In this document: positions 61,602 to 64,000 of the stretch, piece by piece
Layout of the letters: each line of letters opens with the position of its first letter
Position numbering within the stretch: the first letter of the stretch is position 1
DNA from: Cafeteria roenbergensis
Lineage: Eukaryota; Sar; Bigyra; Bicosoecida; Cafeteriaceae
Direction: 5' to 3'
NCBI GenBank assembly: GCA_008330645.1
Contig: VLTN01000024.1
Location: forward strand, 372,001-436,000
Length of the DNA: 64,000 nucleotides
Translations under genes and position numbers: made by a program
Notes under the pieces: model-generated
What the model was told of the DNA's origin: nothing
Seen by the model: the letters and a program-made list of their open reading frames with translations, nothing else
Databases searched by the model: none

Positions 61602-63325
61602 GGTCACACGCGCACTGCCCCAGGAGAGCTGTTCGGGCAAGGCGTGGCGGTGGGGGGGCGGACAACTGTGGCCCTGCGGCGGCGCTTGCGCGGCTGCCCA
61701 CGGCGCCAAAGAGCTTCGGGTTGCTTTTCTGTCGAGCTTTGCGCGTGCGGCTCTGCCGGAATTCGAGCTGCCAGCGCCAACGAGCGCGGGCCGACACGAG
61801 CAAGGCATACGAGCCGTTCGGCGAGCCCACTCGCGCTCTCATGCTCATCTCCGGCTTGGGGACGGCGATGAGCGCGATGCGGCGCGAATGTGGCGACCGA
61901 GACCGGCCGTGGAGCCCCCTGCAACTGGAGACTCCTGGCCTCCGGAGGCGGCCAGGGGCGAGGCTGGATGCCGAGACGGCGGCCACGTCGGTGCGGGCGC
62001 GCTCTCCGTCGACCACGCTCGCTCATATCGCGGAGGCGTCCGCTCGCCTCTCCTGCCGGCAAGCCCGGGGCGAGGTCGGCCCGCCGGCTGGCGGCCGGGC
62101 ACTGCGGAGCGCTGTTGCGCCCCTGCTGAGGTCTGCGGGCGGGCAGCCGCCGCACGCCCGCCGAAGAAGGAGGGGAGGGCGCGGGAGGCCGTGCTCCCCA
62201 GGCCGAGAGGGACGTTTCCGGACCTGGCCACCGGCTCCCCCAGCCAGCCGCCGTGCCTGCGCAGCGCGTAGTCGATGAGGGCCCCGCTGGCGTCGCGGGG
62301 CGGCGGCCGACCGCGAGCATCAGGCGACACAGCCGCAGCGCTGGGCTGCCAGGCCCTGCTGTTGTGCCGCCTGCCGCCCATCGCCTCGCCGAGGGACCAC
62401 TCGTCGCTGCGCACCTCGGAGACGGGCACGCCGAGGTCTGCGTCCAGCACGATGCGCCTCCTGGGCACGCCCGGTATGCGGAACGCCGACCTCCTCCCGG
62501 GCACGGCCGGGGCGGGGGATACTGCCCGTCGGTTTCGAACGCGCTGGGCAGCAGGGCGGGGCGCTCGGCTCGACGCTTGGCGCCTGCCCGGCACATGGCC
62601 GCCCAAGAGCTCCGGCACGAGCCGTGCAAACGCCTTCCGTGGCGGATTGGGCTCGCACGGCAACGAGGGGCCGCTCACAAGCCCCGCGGCCAGAGCGTGC
62701 TTCGGCCTGCAGCGGAACCTCGACGACGCAAGCAGCTCGTGTCGTGGCAGGGGGTCCCGCGCGAGCGCTGGTGCGCGCCGGAAGTCTGCACGCGCGTCCG
62801 ATCCCACGCCTGGGACGGTGGCAGTCCTGGCCCGCCTTGGCAACTGCGACGGGTGCAATTTCAACCGGGAGCAAATACGCGCAAAGAGCTGGTCGCACCC
62901 GCTCCACAGCAATTCCGACGCGAGTGATGCACCCGCACGGGCACATCCCCGCGAACCAGGCCGCCCTGGCGCGCGCACACAGACCGCCAGTGCTCACCGC
63001 GTCGACCGCCACACAGCGCTGCGTCGCACAACACGGGGGAGCTGCCCCGGGCCGAGCGCCGCCGCGAGGCGATTCGGGGCGCATGCCCTCGGTGGCCACG
63101 GCCTTTGCCCGTGCCCCCCCCCCGCCGCGTCCGCCCTTGCTTGGCACCCCGCCGGGCCTGCGCGGCGGCCGAGCAGCGTTTGTGCGACCGCCGTCGCAAC
63201 ACGCCTGCGACGGCTCTGCGCGAGGGGCCGGCGTGCGATCGACGAAGCGACGCGAGCCTGACCTCCGAGCGGCGGAGGATGCGAGGGCGCGCCGCCCCAC
63301 CTCTCTATCGAGCTTCCTCGTCGCC
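61602..63325. other. Intergenic region MRD1 / mitochondrial gene
   Basis: About 1.7 kb lie between divergent starts. A 178-codon minus-strand frame is the only candidate gene (listed separately). Elsewhere both strands are open because of base composition; I found no motif, leader or convincing pair of splice sites. Confidence 0.35.
61845..62381 (-). CDS. Doubtful hypothetical protein
   Basis: This is a 178-residue frame from the ATG at 62381 (MGGRRHNSRAW). Sequence just upstream in the same frame (RRRIVLDADLGVPVSEVRSDEWSLGEA) looks more protein-like than the rest of the region. It could therefore be part of a longer, spliced gene whose start I cannot locate. The C-terminal half is Pro/Ser/Arg-rich and uninformative. 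No domain is recognised. It may be an artefact of open GC-rich sequence. Confidence 0.2.
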   Translation of the reverse strand: MGGRRHNSRAWQPSAAAVSPDARGRPPPRDASGALIDYALRRHGGWLGEPVARSGNVPLGLGSTASRALPSFFGGRAAAARPQTSAGAQQRSAVPGRQPAGRPRPGLAGRRGERTPPRYERAWSTESAPAPTWPPSRHPASPLAASGGQESPVAGGSTAGLGRHIRAASRSSPSPSRR

Positions 63326-64000
63326 ATGGCCGCCGCTGCCCGCTCCGCAACCGTGCGCGTCACCTCGGCCGTCACCGGCCGCCGCGCGATGTCGACCAAC
63401 CTCGTCAAGGACATGGGCGGCGCCATCGCCCCCCTCGTGGTGAGACGAGCATCAGCCTCGGGTCTCGGAGCTTGGCCTGCGCGGCCCGCCACGGGGTCGT
63501 CGTCCCCGGGGCCCACGTCCCGCCCAGGCCCTCCCTCGTGGCGCGCCTGGGCTGGGGAGAGCTTCGCGCGGGGGTCGGGGCCGCGACAGCAGTGTGCAAG
63601 GCGCCCGCCCGCGCGATGCTCCCGCTCTGTTGGTTCCGCTCGCCAGCCGCCCTCGCCCTTGCTGCGCCCTTGCTCCTGGGCCTCGCAGAACGCCCCGAAC
63701 TCCCTCAAGCAGAACCAGGTGAGCGCTTGCCACCCCTCTTTCGCGGCCGGAGCGCCGCCAACGCGGCCGCGCGGAGCGGCCCGTCAGCTGTCGCTGTGGC
63801 TCGCCGACAGGTGTCGTGCGCAACTATGATCCGGCTCCGACGGTCGGGCTTTCCAGCCACAGGCCGCAGCTGGCGGCTGGGTTGCTGCCGCGTGCTCCAT
63901 GACGGCACTCTGGTGCGGCCGGCCCTCGTGGCGGATTCGGAAGGCAAGAGAGGCCTCAAACGTCGTTGGCCGCGCGTTCCCCCCCCCCCACCACCACCTT
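63326..64000 (+). CDS. Mitochondrial protein, 5' end only, with 30-nt exon
   Basis: Exon 1 (63326-63439) encodes 38 residues, MAAAARSATVRVTSAVTGRRAMSTNLV onward, a typical mitochondrial leader ending in RRAMS (a probable cleavage site). It stops at LV followed by a GTGAG donor, phase 0. A 30-nt exon (63689-63718, NAPNSLKQNQ) is bounded by CGCAG and GTGAG and also keeps phase. Further exons are expected; a possible acceptor CCGACAG at 63804-63810 leads into VVRNYDPAP in another phase, which does not fit phase 0 directly. The identity is not recognisable from so little. The right edge truncates the gene. Confidence 0.6.

Noticed and set aside
59403-61871. Plus-strand frames over MRD1 longer than 800 codons
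   Set aside because: No motif; five RRMs on the opposite strand are unambiguous.

Overview
This is a GC-rich nuclear fragment from a eukaryote. Spliceosomal introns with GTGAG donors and CAG acceptors join conserved protein segments in frame. The proteins include a centriole factor (CEP120), separase, a Prp28-type spliceosomal helicase, a DYRK1 kinase, a CLU mitochondrial-clustering protein and several proteins with mitochondrial leaders. CEP120 implies that the organism builds centrioles or flagella. A fused HIS7-type histidine enzyme, very high GC, few short introns and Ala/Ser/Gly/Pro-rich linkers would fit a high-GC unicellular alga such as a haptophyte, pelagophyte or green flagellate. 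The sequence alone does not settle the lineage. I saw no tRNA, rRNA, transposon, virus or CRISPR.

Layout. 1-2430 (-): O-GlcNAc transferase, cut by the left edge. 3718-6357 (+): Prp28 helicase. 6486-8756 (-): WW-domain protein of unknown function. 9213-12346 (+): seven-helix, Cys-rich THH1/TOM1-like membrane protein. 12578-17069 (+): CEP120. 17554-18413 (+): prenylated PRL phosphatase. 18853-19861 (-): bacterial-type ribosomal protein L1. 20868-23436 (+): DYRK1 kinase. 24119-24493 (-): small membrane protein. 24678-25364 (+): flavin-reductase-like protein. 25688-32283 (-): a tight same-strand run of POLH, HIS7 and an acetyl-CoA hydrolase/CoA-transferase. 32740-39764 (+): CLU, broken by an apparent one-base frameshift in a C-rich repeat. 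40029-42692 (-): Arg-rich unknown protein. 43248-44259 (-): PTGES2-like. 44439-45251 (+): METTL5. 45440-47618 (-): App1/LNS2-like phosphatase. 48149-57005 (+): a giant separase carrying an embedded SAP domain. 57305-58533 (+): organellar alpha/beta hydrolase. 58833-61601 (-): MRD1/RBM19. 63326-end (+): the start of a mitochondrial protein.

The genes are ordinary housekeeping and cell-cycle genes, packed tightly and not organised as a pathway. Two structural themes recur. First, introns are concentrated in the first 20-60 codons and are followed by one very long exon. Second, conserved domains are split or flanked by long low-complexity inserts made of short in-frame tandem repeats. The most unusual observation is the SAP module placed just before the separase protease domain. 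Long open frames antisense to nearly every gene are a by-product of GC-rich codon use and were not annotated.
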